From assembly GCA_018806915.1 (NCBI GenBank), contig JAGKQI010000043.1, positions 930,001 to 994,000 of the forward strand: a stretch of DNA of 64,000 nt, in the 5' to 3' direction. Shown here piece after piece: positions 9,401-21,043 of the stretch. The stretch comes from Phytophthora colocasiae (Eukaryota; Oomycota; Peronosporomycetes; Peronosporales; Peronosporaceae). How positions within the stretch are numbered: position 1 is the first letter of the stretch; each line of letters starts with the position of its first letter. The position numbers and the translations under genes are program-made. The notes under the pieces are model-generated. The model was not told the origin of the DNA. It searched no databases and saw only the letters and a list, made by a program, of their open reading frames with translations.

Positions 9401-12108
9401 CCGAACTCAGGTATCATATCGCTGAGAAAGAGGTGATTGCGATCCTCAGAGTTTTGGAAAACTTCAGAGCTCTGGTGGAGTCAAGTCCGGTGATCGTGGT
9501 CTATACCAGATACTCTGTCCTGAAATGGTTGCTGACATCGAACTCCACCGACGGCAGAAACGTCAAGTGGGGTATGAAGTTGTCGCAGTGGAACTTGGAG
9601 ATCCGCCGGGTACAGCGTGACGAAGATGGACTCCCAGCTATACTCGGTGCGGGCATTACCCCCAGGGAGCATCTGGACGAAGTCTCTGAAAATCTGATCC
9701 CAGTCAAGGGGCGAGTCAAGCCGCCAGCTCCTATCAGTGTGGAAATGCTGGAAGCAGATTATCAGGGCTATATTCTGAGTTTGGATGGTGCCGCAAAGAC
9801 GTCTACCCGTCTGGGAAGCTGTGGGTGTATACTCTGGGAACTCCCGGGGTGGAGCGTTCTGGAAGCCCGAGGGTTTCCCCTGACGGATGTCACGGTGAAT
9901 GACTCGGAATACTGTGGTCTGAATTATGGTCTGAAGATGGCACTCAATCACGGAATACAGGAGTTGGTGGTCGTGGGAGATTCGCGCATCGCGATACAAC
10001 AAGCTTAGGGACTAATCAACTGCAATCAGCCTAACTTGCAACGGAGGTTGGCCGAATTTGAGTCTCTGAAAATCAAGTTTCGGACTCTGAAGTTGTTGCA
10101 TGTGAAGCGCGAGTTTAACCAAGCAGCAGATTACCTGACCTCGAAGACTTTGACTCTTGGGGAAGCTTGGCAGGTGCAAGACGAGGATGAACTCACGCAC
10201 CTGCAACTGGTATCCAAAGTTCATGAGAAACTGATGAAGCTTTGCTCAGCCCCGGACATGAAAGCTCAAGAGTCAAAGATATCAGACTCTGAAAATAATG
10301 CGTCACCAGAGTCTGAGAATGTTTTCGATCCGGAATCCGCACCCCTGCCTCGATCGGTCAGAGTGTTGATTGCTGTAACCCGTGCCCAAGCTCCGCCTGA
10401 CGCTAATCTGCCTGAGGATGATGACGAACGAGAACCTTTGGGGCCTTTGGAGTTCCAGGCAGAACGCTGGCGACGGATCAAGGCGCATCAGAGCCAGGAC
10501 CCGTACTTGGTTGAACTCATGAAGTTTCTGAGAGGTGACGTGGGAGATTTACCACGACCCCGAGTCAGGAAGCTTGCCAGAGTTGCTGAGGATTTCGTTC
10601 TGGATTCTAGAGATGTACTATATCGCCTGAGTCGCGCCACTCGAGAGCGGCCCCGGGACAATGTTGACGAACTCAGACTGGTGGTTCCCAGAGACTTGTA
10701 TCCAGACTTGTTACACTATGCTCATGAAGACTACCAAGGTGGACATCAAGGAATCAGGAGAACCTTTGAGAAGTTGAGTTCGGAATTTTACTGGTTGGGT
10801 ATGTATGCCGATGTGGAGAGATTTGTGAAGGAATGCGTAGACTGTGCCAGTGGCAAGGGGCGACCCCCAAATCCTGGACCGTCCCCTGGAAATATTGAGC
10901 CCAGCCGGCCATTTGAAGTGGTGTCTATGGATTTTGTGACTCACATGCCGAAATCCGCACGTGGAAACACATTTCTCTTGCTGTTCCAGGATATGTTTTC
11001 GGGATATGTAATGTGCAAGCCAATGAGCGACACCACTGCTCAGGATGTAGCAGAGGCTTATGAGGAACGCGTTTTCAGAAACTTTGGTGCTAGCTCTCTG
11101 ATCCGTCATGATCAAGATCCTCGCTTTATGAGTGAGGTGTTCAAGTGTTTCAGGGAACTTTTGGGTAGCAGACAACGAGCTACTCTAGGGTACCGACCTC
11201 AAGCCAACGGCCAGCAGGAGAGATCAGTACAGACTGTGGTGCGCGCGATTAAGGCATATATCTCTGAAGCTGATCAAAGTGACTGGGATGATCACGCCGA
11301 ACGTCTGATGTTTGCCTTGAACACATCATTCGATGCCACCCGTCTGGAAACGCCTTTCTACCTGGTACATGGTTGGGATGCTAATGGGACGGTGTCCGCT
11401 ATGCTTGGACCCAAGCCATCGACGACTCAGATGCGAACTGCGTACGAATGGAGACGGAAGATGCAACGAGACTATAGCTATGCTCTGGCATGTGCCGAAG
11501 ATCTCCAGAAGAAGGCAAAGCGTGACCGGTCTGAAGAACAGACCAGAAAGTGGAACGAGTTATCAGAGCGTCTGAAGTCAGGTTTCGCTATAGGTGACGC
11601 TGTATGGCTCTACATCCCTAAGGTACAAACAGGATTGAGCAGAAAACTAGCACACATGTGGCACGGACCCTTCAGGATCGAGGAGATGCTGGACGATTTC
11701 AGAGTACGACTCAAGGTTGAAGATACCGGCTACCGCGTGAACCCCTGGGTCCATGTGAGCCGTCTGAAGCCAAGGGCTCTGTTCCCCAGACGACCCACGG
11801 CGGAACTCCAGATTTCAGAAGATGATGATTTTGACGCCGCCCTGTTACCAGAAGATAGTTGGGAACCTGATACTGAAAACGGCGAGTATGAAGTGGAGAA
11901 GATTCTGGATACCCGTTGGAACAAGCGTACCAGGACGTCCAGACGCCTACGCGAATATTTGATTAAGTGGAAAGGTTACGATGAAACTGAGTGGTTGCCG
12001 TTATCGAAGTTGAACTGTGGAGCATTACTTTACGAATTCAACCAGAGTGCACGAGCACGAGCCCGTTTTCAGGCGATGCAGGCTGGAGACGATCACCCCA
12101 GGGTCTAA
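6436..12108 (+). CDS. pol: Element A Pol polyprotein (RT catalytic deletion, one in-frame TAG)
   Basis: About 1891 codons, expressed as Gag-Pol by -1 frameshifting (the ATG at 6436 is not conserved in B or C). Order: aspartic protease (DTGA at about residue 115); RT (about 600-860) with YIDD near 808; gypsy RNase H; a second RNase H (about 1113-1240, with LDGAAK, VNDSEY, VVVGDSR and NQAADYL); integrase with an H-H-C-C zinc finger and D-D-E residues in SMDFVTH, RHDQDPRF and NGQQERS; C-terminal chromodomain (EYLIKWKGYDETEWLP). A 26-bp deletion at about 8493 removes RT motif A (SLDMASGFW in C); the shifted frame is restored by a 1-bp loss near 8610. The TAG at 10006-10008 interrupts the second RNase H. 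Confidence 0.9.
8493..8612 (+). other. Internal deletion and frameshifted block in element A RT
   Basis: Element C encodes FMSLDMASGFWAIRM followed by the motif B region here. In A, one copy of a gtggttt direct repeat and the 19 bases between the copies are missing, 26 bp in total. The following 110 bases are therefore read in the wrong frame until a 1-bp loss restores it. The catalytic motif A aspartate is gone, so the RT of this copy should be inactive. Confidence 0.8.
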
Positions 12109-12494
12109 TAACTCTGAAAAACACATCTGGAAGTCTGATATCTGAAGGATTTCAGATATTGATTTTTAGAGTGTGGTAATCTGAGTGCGTGTTTTCAGAG
12201 ACCTATCTCTGAAATTCGTGCGTTTGGATATGTGATCGACCATGTTGCTGCTTATATAAAACGACTGTGTGAATGTGAATTTGGAAGTGAATTTGTGGAG
12301 AGTTAAGTACTGGAGGATACGAGGTTATGAACAATGAGATGATGAGAAGAAGTGTGACTACGTGGAGTGATATTGAAAGATTAAGGGATTAGGAAGCTAC
12401 ACTGAGGCCGGGGATTTACGTCACAAATGCAGACAACTATTTGGCTTCTCGAAAATGCAGCCTTCCTGTGGGCGCCATAGTGGACACCTGAGCC
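12109..12494. other. Spacer between convergent pol and antisense ORF, element A
   Basis: I find no reading frame of note. The stretch repeats the word ctctgaaa and its complement tttcagag (for example near 12112, 12150, 12190 and 12207). It is where the 3' ends of pol (+) and the antisense ORF (-) converge, so it may hold transcription ends for both strands. Confidence 0.5.
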
Positions 12495-15439
12495 TCAGTA
12501 GCGAAGGGAGATCGGGTTCTCGGAACGCTCCGTAGGTGTCATCTGATCCTTCTTGATGTCAGCGGGGACATACTGGAGCCACTCTTCGTCCGCATTCACC
12601 GTGGCCCATTGCATCCGAGCAGGCTCAATAGCGTCCAAGTCACCCAGTTGCGTCTCCAGACTCAGACACTTGGGACCCCCGAGCTCTGTGACTCTGGGAT
12701 CTTGCCAGATCCAAGGGCAGGACTTGTCTGGGACAACCCAGATGCCAGGCTCTGAAAGCAGCGACTCTGGGAAATCTTTGTGCCCCAGGACTTTTCGGAT
12801 GAGGGCGTTGTGTTGACGAATCATGGCGGCTCGACGCATGGATCGGTACTTGTGAAGCTCCGCAGACTTGTCGTCAGCCTCAACATCCATGGTCACCCAA
12901 TGCGTACGCTCCCAGAAGGCTTGAGCATGCTTCTTCATGCTACGCACGATGTCTTCCACGTCAGCCAACACCATGGGCCCCAGTTCTTCCCGCTTGTGGA
13001 AGTAAAACTCTGAGAATCGGTTGTCGAACATGACTTTCCAGGGGGCGCGCTTCTTGCGGAGAACTGCGCAGTATCGCTCAGAGTCCCAGCGCTTCTTGAG
13101 GATGGCACATGAGTGTTTGTGCACCTCGTAGTCTGGAAAACCCAATGTCTGGCCAGTGGTGGTCTTGGTAGAGCTCACTCGTTGTACCCTGATACCATAG
13201 TACAACCAGGAGGATGCCTCACAGTCTGGTGTTTCCACCACCTGGAGCTCCTTGACCGTCAGGGAGTTATAGGGCTTGGACACCAGACTACGCGCCTTCC
13301 CAGAAGAACTTTTGGACCTCGATCCACTTCCACTGGTGGACTTCGGGCGAGACTTCGGACTGGTGTGGGCCTTTACGGATGCGATACTTCTCTTGGACTT
13401 CTTGGTGGGGATGATAGGTCCATCATCAGAGTCAGAGTCGTCATCAGAATCCCGGGGACGCTTGGAACCAGGACGCGGGTTGTCTCCAGGAGAGAATACC
13501 AGGCTCACCAACATCTGAATGAGAGCCGGACTGCTGAAGAGACTGTGAGCCGCTTTGTCCGACGCCAACCACTCCATGGCTTTATCATACTTGATCCCAG
13601 ACAGCAGGGCTTGGCGGAGGTCGGGTCGAACTTCCTTCCAGACCACGTCACCAGGGAGCCTCTTGTGGACCTCAGATTTTGCTACCTTAGAATCTGCATT
13701 CGCCGGAAGCGCCGACTCTTCAACGGGCTTGTGTCCGGACGGGCGACGCTGCAAATTCTTGGAGTCCCACTTGAGCGGTCGCTTCGGAGGTGATTTCAGA
13801 GTCTGGGGCTTCGGTGGATATGACAGGTACCGTGGGCTCTCACTCTTGGACTCTGAAATTTCAGTACTTGGACGGGTAAGATCCAGAACTCTGGAGGTCC
13901 TCGCGGCCTTCTCAGCAGCCTGACGAGCTCGTTCCTCAGAAAGCCGTTTCTTGAAGTCAGGAACGGGTTTCTTTCGCGCGTCCAAGGCTGTCACACTGAT
14001 GATAGTCGTCCAGTTATCAGGGACGGTGGTGTCTTCTTGGTATGACACCAGAAGGTCATGGAGCCGATCCCAATTACCAGAGATTTCAGAATTCTCTTGT
14101 AAGAACTCTGAGAACCCCCACGGATCTGTGGGCTTGACCTCAGGACGCGACTTCAGAATCGAGACCTGTGCTTGAAGATCAGCGACTTGGGACTTTAGAA
14201 CTGCCTTGTCCGACTTCAGAGCTTCCACTTGGTCCTGGTAGTGAGCTTTGAGATCCTGAATCTCCGAAGTCATGCGTTCTTCTACCGCACCGGCGTCTTG
14301 CTGGGCACACTTAAGCTCGTGTTTCCAGTATTGACAGTGCAGTACCCACTCACGCTTGATTTCTTCGCATTCAGAGCGCGCTGCTGCAGCATCAATCAAG
14401 GCGACACCGTTCTGAGAACCAACGCGTTCCCGAAGGCGACGGTGAGCAGCAGTCATAAGCTTTAGGCATCCGGCCGTCCGAAAAACTTTCTCGGCAAGCC
14501 GAGTGGGGGAGACATGAGAAACCAGAGACCCCAGTTCCCGGCGAACATCCACAGACGACGTCAAAGCATCCAGAGTACGCACGTCTGGAGTCTGGGCGCA
14601 CGGAGACACAACTTCGGCGGGGTCGAAGCTTGGAATCACTCGCTCCAGCTCCTGGAGGTCTTCATCAGTAAGTGCCTCGTAACCCACGAGTACACAGGGG
14701 CCACCGTACGCATTCGCTATGTGGCGCCCTCTTCTGAAGTCTTCAGCTCGCGCGGGGGTACTCACCAGAAAGGCACGTCCTCTGGCTTCACGCTGGGAGC
14801 GATATAGTTCTGGGGAACATCAGAGTCCCCCAACGCCGTGACTTGATCCCCTGTGGTTGTCACCAGACCCTGACGAAACAGCCGATCGACCTCTTCCGTA
14901 GACAAAAGCCGTGGGGCACCAAAGGCTCGCGGTCTGAAGACACCAGGAGTTCCCTCAGAGAATTCAGAGTGAGATTCCCCACGTGAAGCCACTGGTGGCG
15001 AGAGATCACCAACACCGGTCGAGTTCATGTCATCACCAGGGAGGTCCTCAGTCGGACCATCGACCTGTGAGTCGGTAGGTTTGGATGCATGGGCTGGGGC
15101 GCTAGGGCTGCCACCTGGCGATGTGGCTGAACCAACATCTCCACCCTGCGATATATTGGCAGTTGCCGAAGCAGGACAAGTGCCTGTGGCGTCGCCTGCC
15201 GCCCCACTCGGTGGGGCGTTCAAACTCAGAGAAGCGTTCGTTTCCTCAGTCATGAGCGAAAGGACGGAGTTTTGAAAATGATCGCCTGTTAGGCAAGTCA
15301 AATTCAAGTTTCTGAGTCTGAGAGAATCAGATTGTGCGACAGGACACCAGAGACTCTGAAAACCAGGTAACTGGCAAAGAGTTGCAGCTACGCTACGCTC
15401 TGAAAACCGTCTATCAGAATGTTTGATAGGCCTGGCCAT
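12495..15439 (-). CDS. Element A antisense ORF, about 980 codons (one frameshift), function unknown
   Basis: It starts at an ATG (15439) 55 bp inside the 3' LTR and runs opposite to gag-pol. Two frames (15439-14762 and 14765-12495) join if one T is restored near 14766; C has the intact reading FLVG...AEDF. Features: N-terminus MARPIKHSDRRF and PVAQSDS shared with C; Ser/Pro/Gly-rich region; coiled coil (about 14440-14130); acidic Asp/Ser tract next to KKSKR, a likely nuclear signal; conserved C-terminal domain with SWLYYGI, QTLGFPDY, FYFHKREEL, FWERTHWV and EPGIWVVPDKSC.WIWQDP. Orthologues occur in C and B at the same place. I recognise no family. Confidence 0.8.
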
Positions 15440-15482
15440 GATACACAGCTTGGAGAAAGTTCCGCACTGATGGATCGTGACC

Positions 15483-15493
15483 AGGAGGGGCGG
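15483..15493 (+). other. Polypurine tract of element A
   Basis: The purine-rich aggaggggcgg sits one base from the 3' LTR start. The identical tract precedes the 3' LTR of C (57894-57904); B has a weaker gagagggacgg (30061-30071). It is the expected primer for plus-strand DNA synthesis. Confidence 0.75.
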
Positions 15494-15494
15494 T

Positions 15495-17181
15495 TGACAT
15501 GATGTTAATTCCGATTTTCGAGCGACAGGTGGATATTACGTTACGATGTGATTGGTTATACTATGGGTTATAAGCGAAAGGGACTTTGGGACGCGGCCGC
15601 ACCCGTGCGACATCTGTGGAAGATTGTGGATAAACCTTCGCCTGACTGTAAAGGGGCCCAAAGGACCAGAAGTGTACTTCAGAGTGTGCACAACTCTGAA
15701 GGTCGACTACACTCCGTCTGGTCACCGGACTTTCCCCGACGATGAGTGCCTAAGTTCTGGCGGAAAGTCTCTCAGAAGAACGTATCTCTGAGAGACCTCA
15801 TCCCGTTACCGTCCAGCGCGACGATGGATGGTTCAAGGATTCACAATATATACCCGCAGAGACCAAGTATCGCGCGCCGGACGCCGCGCACCTGCGCAAC
15901 CCTCAAGATCTTCATGTACGTTGAAGCATTAGTGCTCCGTATTCTGGTTTCGTATTCAAGACTCTGGTATCTCTAACTCTGAGTGACCAAGACTCTGAAA
16001 AACCAAGTGATATCAGACTCTGAAAACCAGGATACCAGACTCTGAAACCACCGAAGATTCAAGACCATACTGAAACCAAGTGAACCCAAGTTCAAGTCAC
16101 GCATTCAAGTGATTACTGACCTGCACATCCCCCGTAATGACGTCTCTACCTGTCAACCCATCGAGATCGGCTGCACAGACTGCATACTGAGACCAAGTCA
16201 AAGTACCAGATGTATACAAAGACCAAGAGTACCTGGGATATGAAGACTGACTGCATAAAGGACGCAAAAGACGACAAGAAGGAGAGAGTTACCAGAGATA
16301 TATGATAGTTATGAGGAAGATAAACGATAAACAGAGTTCAATTTGCTTGCTACTGCACAAGTCCGCTTGAGAGGTATTCAAGCCACTGCGTCATCACGTA
16401 CGTCGTGTGATCTCCACCAAATTCAATCCCCTTAGGTGGAGATCAGGTAACGTAGAGACCTGAAAGGACCCGCCTATTCCATATCCTAGTTGGGTCGTTT
16501 GTTTTGTCTCTAGCGGTAGCCCATTTCATATTGCTCGTTTGGACAGGCTCTGGAAACTAGACAGTCGTTTTCAGAGTGCAAGGTAGACTGTTATATATAA
16601 CCGATTGTATTGGCTTATATTTTCCCTCTATACTAGAGGGTGGTGTGCGAACGTAAAGGGATACCAGACAGACCAGGTGTCTGGTAACGAGTCCCTAGTT
16701 GACCTGGAGTGTTAGCCCACCGTTCAAGGGCCTAGAAAGAATAAGAACGGCTGTATATATTTGTATATTTTCGAACTCTGTATATTGGTTGTTTATCTCT
16801 GAAAGTCAGGTATCTCGGTTCTGGATCTGTGATATTCAGACACCGATTTCAGACTTTCTCTGGTACATTAACCCCTTTTCGACCGCCGACTTCCTGGAAA
16901 CCACCTTGGTTCCCAGAGATTCCGACTCCCGAACGCTCCTGGAAGGATTTCCTGAATACCGACACCAGACTCCAAGGGAACCCCAACTTCTCTTCACAAC
17001 ACATTCTCAGACTCCGGCGAGGATCATATTTCCGAAGACAACGAACCCACGAGGATACCGCAAGGTACCACACGCCAACCTACCGTTGTACGGATCTGAA
17101 AAACCCTTTTCAGTAGTCGTATAACTAGGGTTCACTATACGCCCCCTGCTCCGCGACCAAAGTTTCACCGACTTCGCGACA
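15495..17181 (+). repeat. 3' LTR of element A
   Basis: This is the copy of 409-2095 at an offset of 15086, with about four substitutions. It is followed by the target duplication ATGT at 17182-17185. The antisense ORF starts just upstream of it, so antisense transcription would have to start within or beyond this LTR. Confidence 0.95.
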
Positions 17182-17185
17182 ATGT

Positions 17186-20100
17186 CCTTTCTTATGACAA
17201 CGTTCGCACTCGATGTCAGCCCAACAGTCCTCCTTGACATGCCCGAAGTTTCGACAATTCTCGCAGAATCTTGCGGAGTAAGTCAGGCTTTTGAAACCAT
17301 GTCGTTTGGTGTCCGGATGGTCTCCAGGTGATCGAGGTTTCCACCCAGAATCTTCGAGAATCTTGTATACCGCGTTCGAAAGATCGTCCATAGTCAGGAA
17401 AGAGTCATCCGGACCGTCATCAGTCTTCGAAGTAGTCGAGGTGGACATGGTCTCCGGTGGTGGCTTCTTTTCCTCATCTTGGAACCTCACATGTCGATCG
17501 TCATCTTCCGAGCCTTCATCATCTCGAGCGAGGTATGCTTTACCTGTCCGCTTGGACCGGAACTTGTCTCGAGGAACGTTGGCTGCCCGGAAGTCTCGCT
17601 TCCGAGGTGGCGTATCATATTCGTCATCCAAAGTCAAGTCTTCATGCTGCCGTAAGACGTACTCGACATCTTTCAAGCTTCGGAGTCGTTGTCCTTGGAG
17701 CGTCATCCGAAGTCTGGAGTCCAGAAGTTTCTTGATGAACACCTTCAAGTGACTTTCGCGCTGTCTACTCGATCCATCGATGTCGACTCCAGCTCGATCC
17801 GCCACCTTGTTGAGTCGGTAGTAGAAATCCAGTGGAGACTCGTTCTTCTTTTGGACCATCGTATAGTAACGTTCAGCGTCGGAAGTCTTCGCCTTGCAGT
17901 ATCGCTCCTTGAACGCCTTCAGAAAATCCTTCCACTTCCGGCGAACTTTCGGGGTAAGGTTGGCGCGCCAGTTCCGGACAGCAGGGGACAGCTTCAATTT
18001 CATTTCGTATATCTTCACGCTGTCTGTCCAGCCTCCTTGAACGGACATACTTTGGAACCTTTCCAACCATCTCATCCGAGTGGCCAGCGGCGCCTTCTCG
18101 TCAAAATCTTCCAGAGTGCTCGCATTCAGAAACGGCTTGAACAGGTACGTAGTGGTTCCATTCGGGCCGGTCGTAGTCATAACTCTGTCTTCGAAAGAGC
18201 TGCTATCTGACCTTGGGGAGTCGGAGTCACTGCCAGAGTCGGAGCTCGAACTGGACGAGCTTGGATCGTCCGAAGGCCGTCTCCGTCTGGAGACTGACCG
18301 CTTAGAAGACGGGCCCTTACTTGACGATGAGCTCTTCCTCGGCGCGTCTGTCCCATTCCTCGACGCCCTTCTCCGGGATCCATCGCCTGATGCTTCTCTT
18401 CGAGGTCTTACTTCAGATGATCTTCTCCGTTCGGGGTCGCTTGCCCCCCTTGCCTTGCCGTCATGGTGCTTCCTGGACTCAGGAGTCTTGGACGTCTTCG
18501 TCTCACCAGAAACAACTTTGAGGGCGGCGGCCAGTTGAGCGGCAAAAGCTTCGTCAGGGTTCCGAACATCTGTTTTCTGGGATTCCGTATGGGACGTGCT
18601 CTGGGATGGGGCACTGGATACTGGGTGTAAAGTTGCCAAATCAGAAGATGTCCCACCTTGAGTTGCACTAACGGACGGTCCTGACGCCTTTGCCTTTAAG
18701 TCGCGAATTTGCGAGGCCAAGAACTTCTGCACCGCCGTCGACATCTCACGCTCCTTCTTCCTCGCAGCCTCGGACGCCTCCAGCTCGCGCTGAAGGTCGA
18801 ACACCTTCCGGTCATCAGACGAGTTACGCTTCGACTTGGTGCTCTTCTTCTTATGACGTTGCTCTCTGGATAAACGTTCTGCGGAATGATCTTCATCAGG
18901 ACGCGGCTCTGCTGGGACGACTTGCGTAGTGGTAAACACTTGAGTCGACTCCTGCTTCGGGAACATCCCTTGAATCCTCGAGTCCAGCAAGCGCTCCAAT
19001 TTGGAATCCAGGTCGCTTGACATCTTCTGTAGCGCCGACCCTTGCTGGTCTTCTATTCGTGCCATCACCTTCTGAAGCTGGAACATCGTGTTCAGCGCGA
19101 CTTGTGTGGAACCAGAGCTAGCTGACTTGGACGAACGCTCCGACCTGGCAGGTTCACTGGGAGTCTCACGACGTCGGCCTTCAGGCTTCAGTTCATCATG
19201 TGCCTCAGAAGATCTGGCTTGACGGGCTTCTCGAGCTGCCTCTCGTCGTTTTGAGGACGACTTAGTACGCTTCTCTTTCTTCCGGTCGGCCTTCGAGTCT
19301 GGTACGGCATCATTGCGACTCACATCCTCGCGGGCTCCACTTGTTTTTTTCATGCGTGATCTGGAATGTCATCCCAGACTCTATGGACATTGGTCCTCCG
19401 AAGCTCCGAGCCGACATCGCCATGGGCGTGAATCTGGAGAAGGGCATATGACTGCCCTCACTCCTACTCATCCCGAATCCCGAAGAATCGGAAGTGCTTT
19501 CTCGCGAAGTTCGCGATCCTGATGTAGCGCTCGCCATGGACTCACTGGAACCTCCCGAAGATGCAAACATACTCGAAGATCGAGCCGAGTTCGTGCGTTC
19601 CGAAGAGACTCTGCTGGATGACATGGCGCTCTTGGACGACTGATCACCCTGGCTCGCCTCCAGATTCCGCAGTACCGATGACGGCACAGACGGCAGCGAA
19701 GATGACGCGGGCGACGGGATGGACGATGGCGCTCTGGGCATGACACGTTGAAGACGTTTCGGCTGGACCTCTCCTTGGGGTGGCCCCCTTGGACTTCTTG
19801 TCTTACGGAAACCTGCCAACTGGAGCTGTCTTGCAAAGTCTTGACCGAGTAGTGCTATCTCGTAATCCGAAATGACAACACCTTCATCTTGGCGAAACAC
19901 TTCTGGATGTTGTTGATATAATCCTTGTCTTCCAGAAGTCTCCAAAATCCTGATGTACTCGTGAGCACGGAGCATAACTTGTCTCCACTCGATCATCTCA
20001 ACCACAAGCAACCGAAACACGTCACCAACCACTTGTCGAACCAAATCCGGGTGGACCTTGAACACTCGCGTCCTAAACCATCCTGGAACCAAGTTGACGA

Positions 20101-20958
20101 AACTGAACCCAGCCTCGAATAGCATCGTTTGAAGAACAGCGATACACTCTCGTGGCGAAAACTCCGCAGGCGGGATAAGCGCGCCTTGGACATCCTGAAC
20201 GAATCCAAACGTCCGGCGTTGTATCTGCAACTCTGAGATCCAAGCGTCCGTCTGAGCCGGCATTAGAATGCGGCGATTCAAGTATTCCGAAGTCATTGCA
20301 GCGGCCACGATGAACGGTTCGCACTCCAGGTAGACTTGCGGCCAGCCATGATGGAACTCAAGTGGATAGTTCCTTTCGGAACTGTCCTGCTCCCAGCGTC
20401 GGACTTGAGCAGCCACGTACTCCTTCGCTTGAACATCAGTCATTTGGGATTCAGGTGACATCCGTCCACCTTCTGGAGCTTCATGCATCTGAGTGTCTGA
20501 GGTGTCAAAACGGGGCGCTGCTTGGGCGGGCTCCACAGGGACCTCTGAAAAACGCGAGATTTCCGGAAGCAGTGAATCTCCCGGAATTAATTGCGGTATC
20601 TCCACTTCCATGACGTCCGGCTGAGGCACAAACCCGTCTTCAAGCACAGCTTCTTCACGAACCGGCGATAACGGGCGCACTTCAGTTTTGACTTCTGTCT
20701 TGAACTGCGATGATTCTTCTCGGGCGTCCCCGACCGGAGCCATTCTTCCAGGTGAAGGAGAGTCCGGAACTCGATCCTCCATGGGGGACTCCATTTCGAC
20801 AGCTTCTTCATCAGACACGTCTGCTCCAGAGTCTTCAGCCTCACTTGAGACGGCGTCATACTCTTCTCCATCGGACTCCTCCAGGCCGGAGTCGTCCACC
20901 AGTGCATCATCCGGACGCCTTTCGATGTCAGATTCAGACACTTCTTCTTCGTCCGGAT
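17186..20958 (-). pseudogene. gag: Element B gag body, inverted relative to the rest of the element
   Basis: Read from 20958 down to 17186, this encodes the middle and C-terminal parts of a Gag homologous to those of A and C. It has an acidic N-terminal region, the conserved block WISELQIQRRTFGFVQDV...ECIAVLQTMLFEAGF, a Ser-rich linker, coiled coil, a basic Ser/Arg region, a capsid-like domain (RMRWLERFQSM...RYCKAKTSDAERYY) and zinc knuckles (CENCRNFGHVKEDC, CERCHKKGH). A frameshift lies near 19330 between two overlapping frames. The piece belongs between the + strand gag start (50-305) and gag end (20963), so the gag interior has been flipped. Confidence 0.85.
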
Positions 20959-20962
20959 CCTC

Positions 20963-21043
20963 GTCGGTGCCCTGGACCTGCCGACCGCCATCCGGAAACA
21001 ACTTCTGGATCCGGACGCCGATTCTGGGGATATAAACCGTTAA
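20963..21043 (+). pseudogene. Element B gag, C-terminal end on the + strand
   Basis: The frame encoding GALDLPTAIRKQLLDPDADSG aligns with the Gag C-terminus of A and C (GALKDMPNHLREKLLSDEADSG). It directly precedes the slippery heptamer at 21039. A small indel after DADSG puts the heptamer one frame away from this reading, so this gag end is no longer in register. Confidence 0.75.

Larger units (their letters stand above)
409..17181 (+). mobile_element. Element A: complete 16.8-kb Ty3/gypsy retrotransposon with an antisense ORF
   Basis: It is bounded by two 1687-bp LTRs (409-2095 and 15495-17181), each starting TG and ending CA, with a 4-bp target duplication. By eye the LTRs differ at only about four positions, so the insertion is recent. 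Internal order: PBS, gag, frameshift signal, pol, 0.4-kb spacer, antisense ORF, polypurine tract. Lesions are a TAG in gag (2309), a 26-bp deletion in RT (near 8493), a TAG in the second RNase H (10006) and a frameshift in the antisense ORF (near 14766). Confidence 0.95.

Noticed and set aside
2309..10008. TAG/TAA codons at conserved Gln positions (2309, 10006, 45246) might suggest a ciliate-like genetic code or readthrough
   Set aside because: Gln is otherwise encoded by CAA/CAG throughout, TAA and TAG also end the genes, and only three cases occur. They fit ordinary C-to-T nonsense mutations. Three events are too few to claim a RIP-like process.
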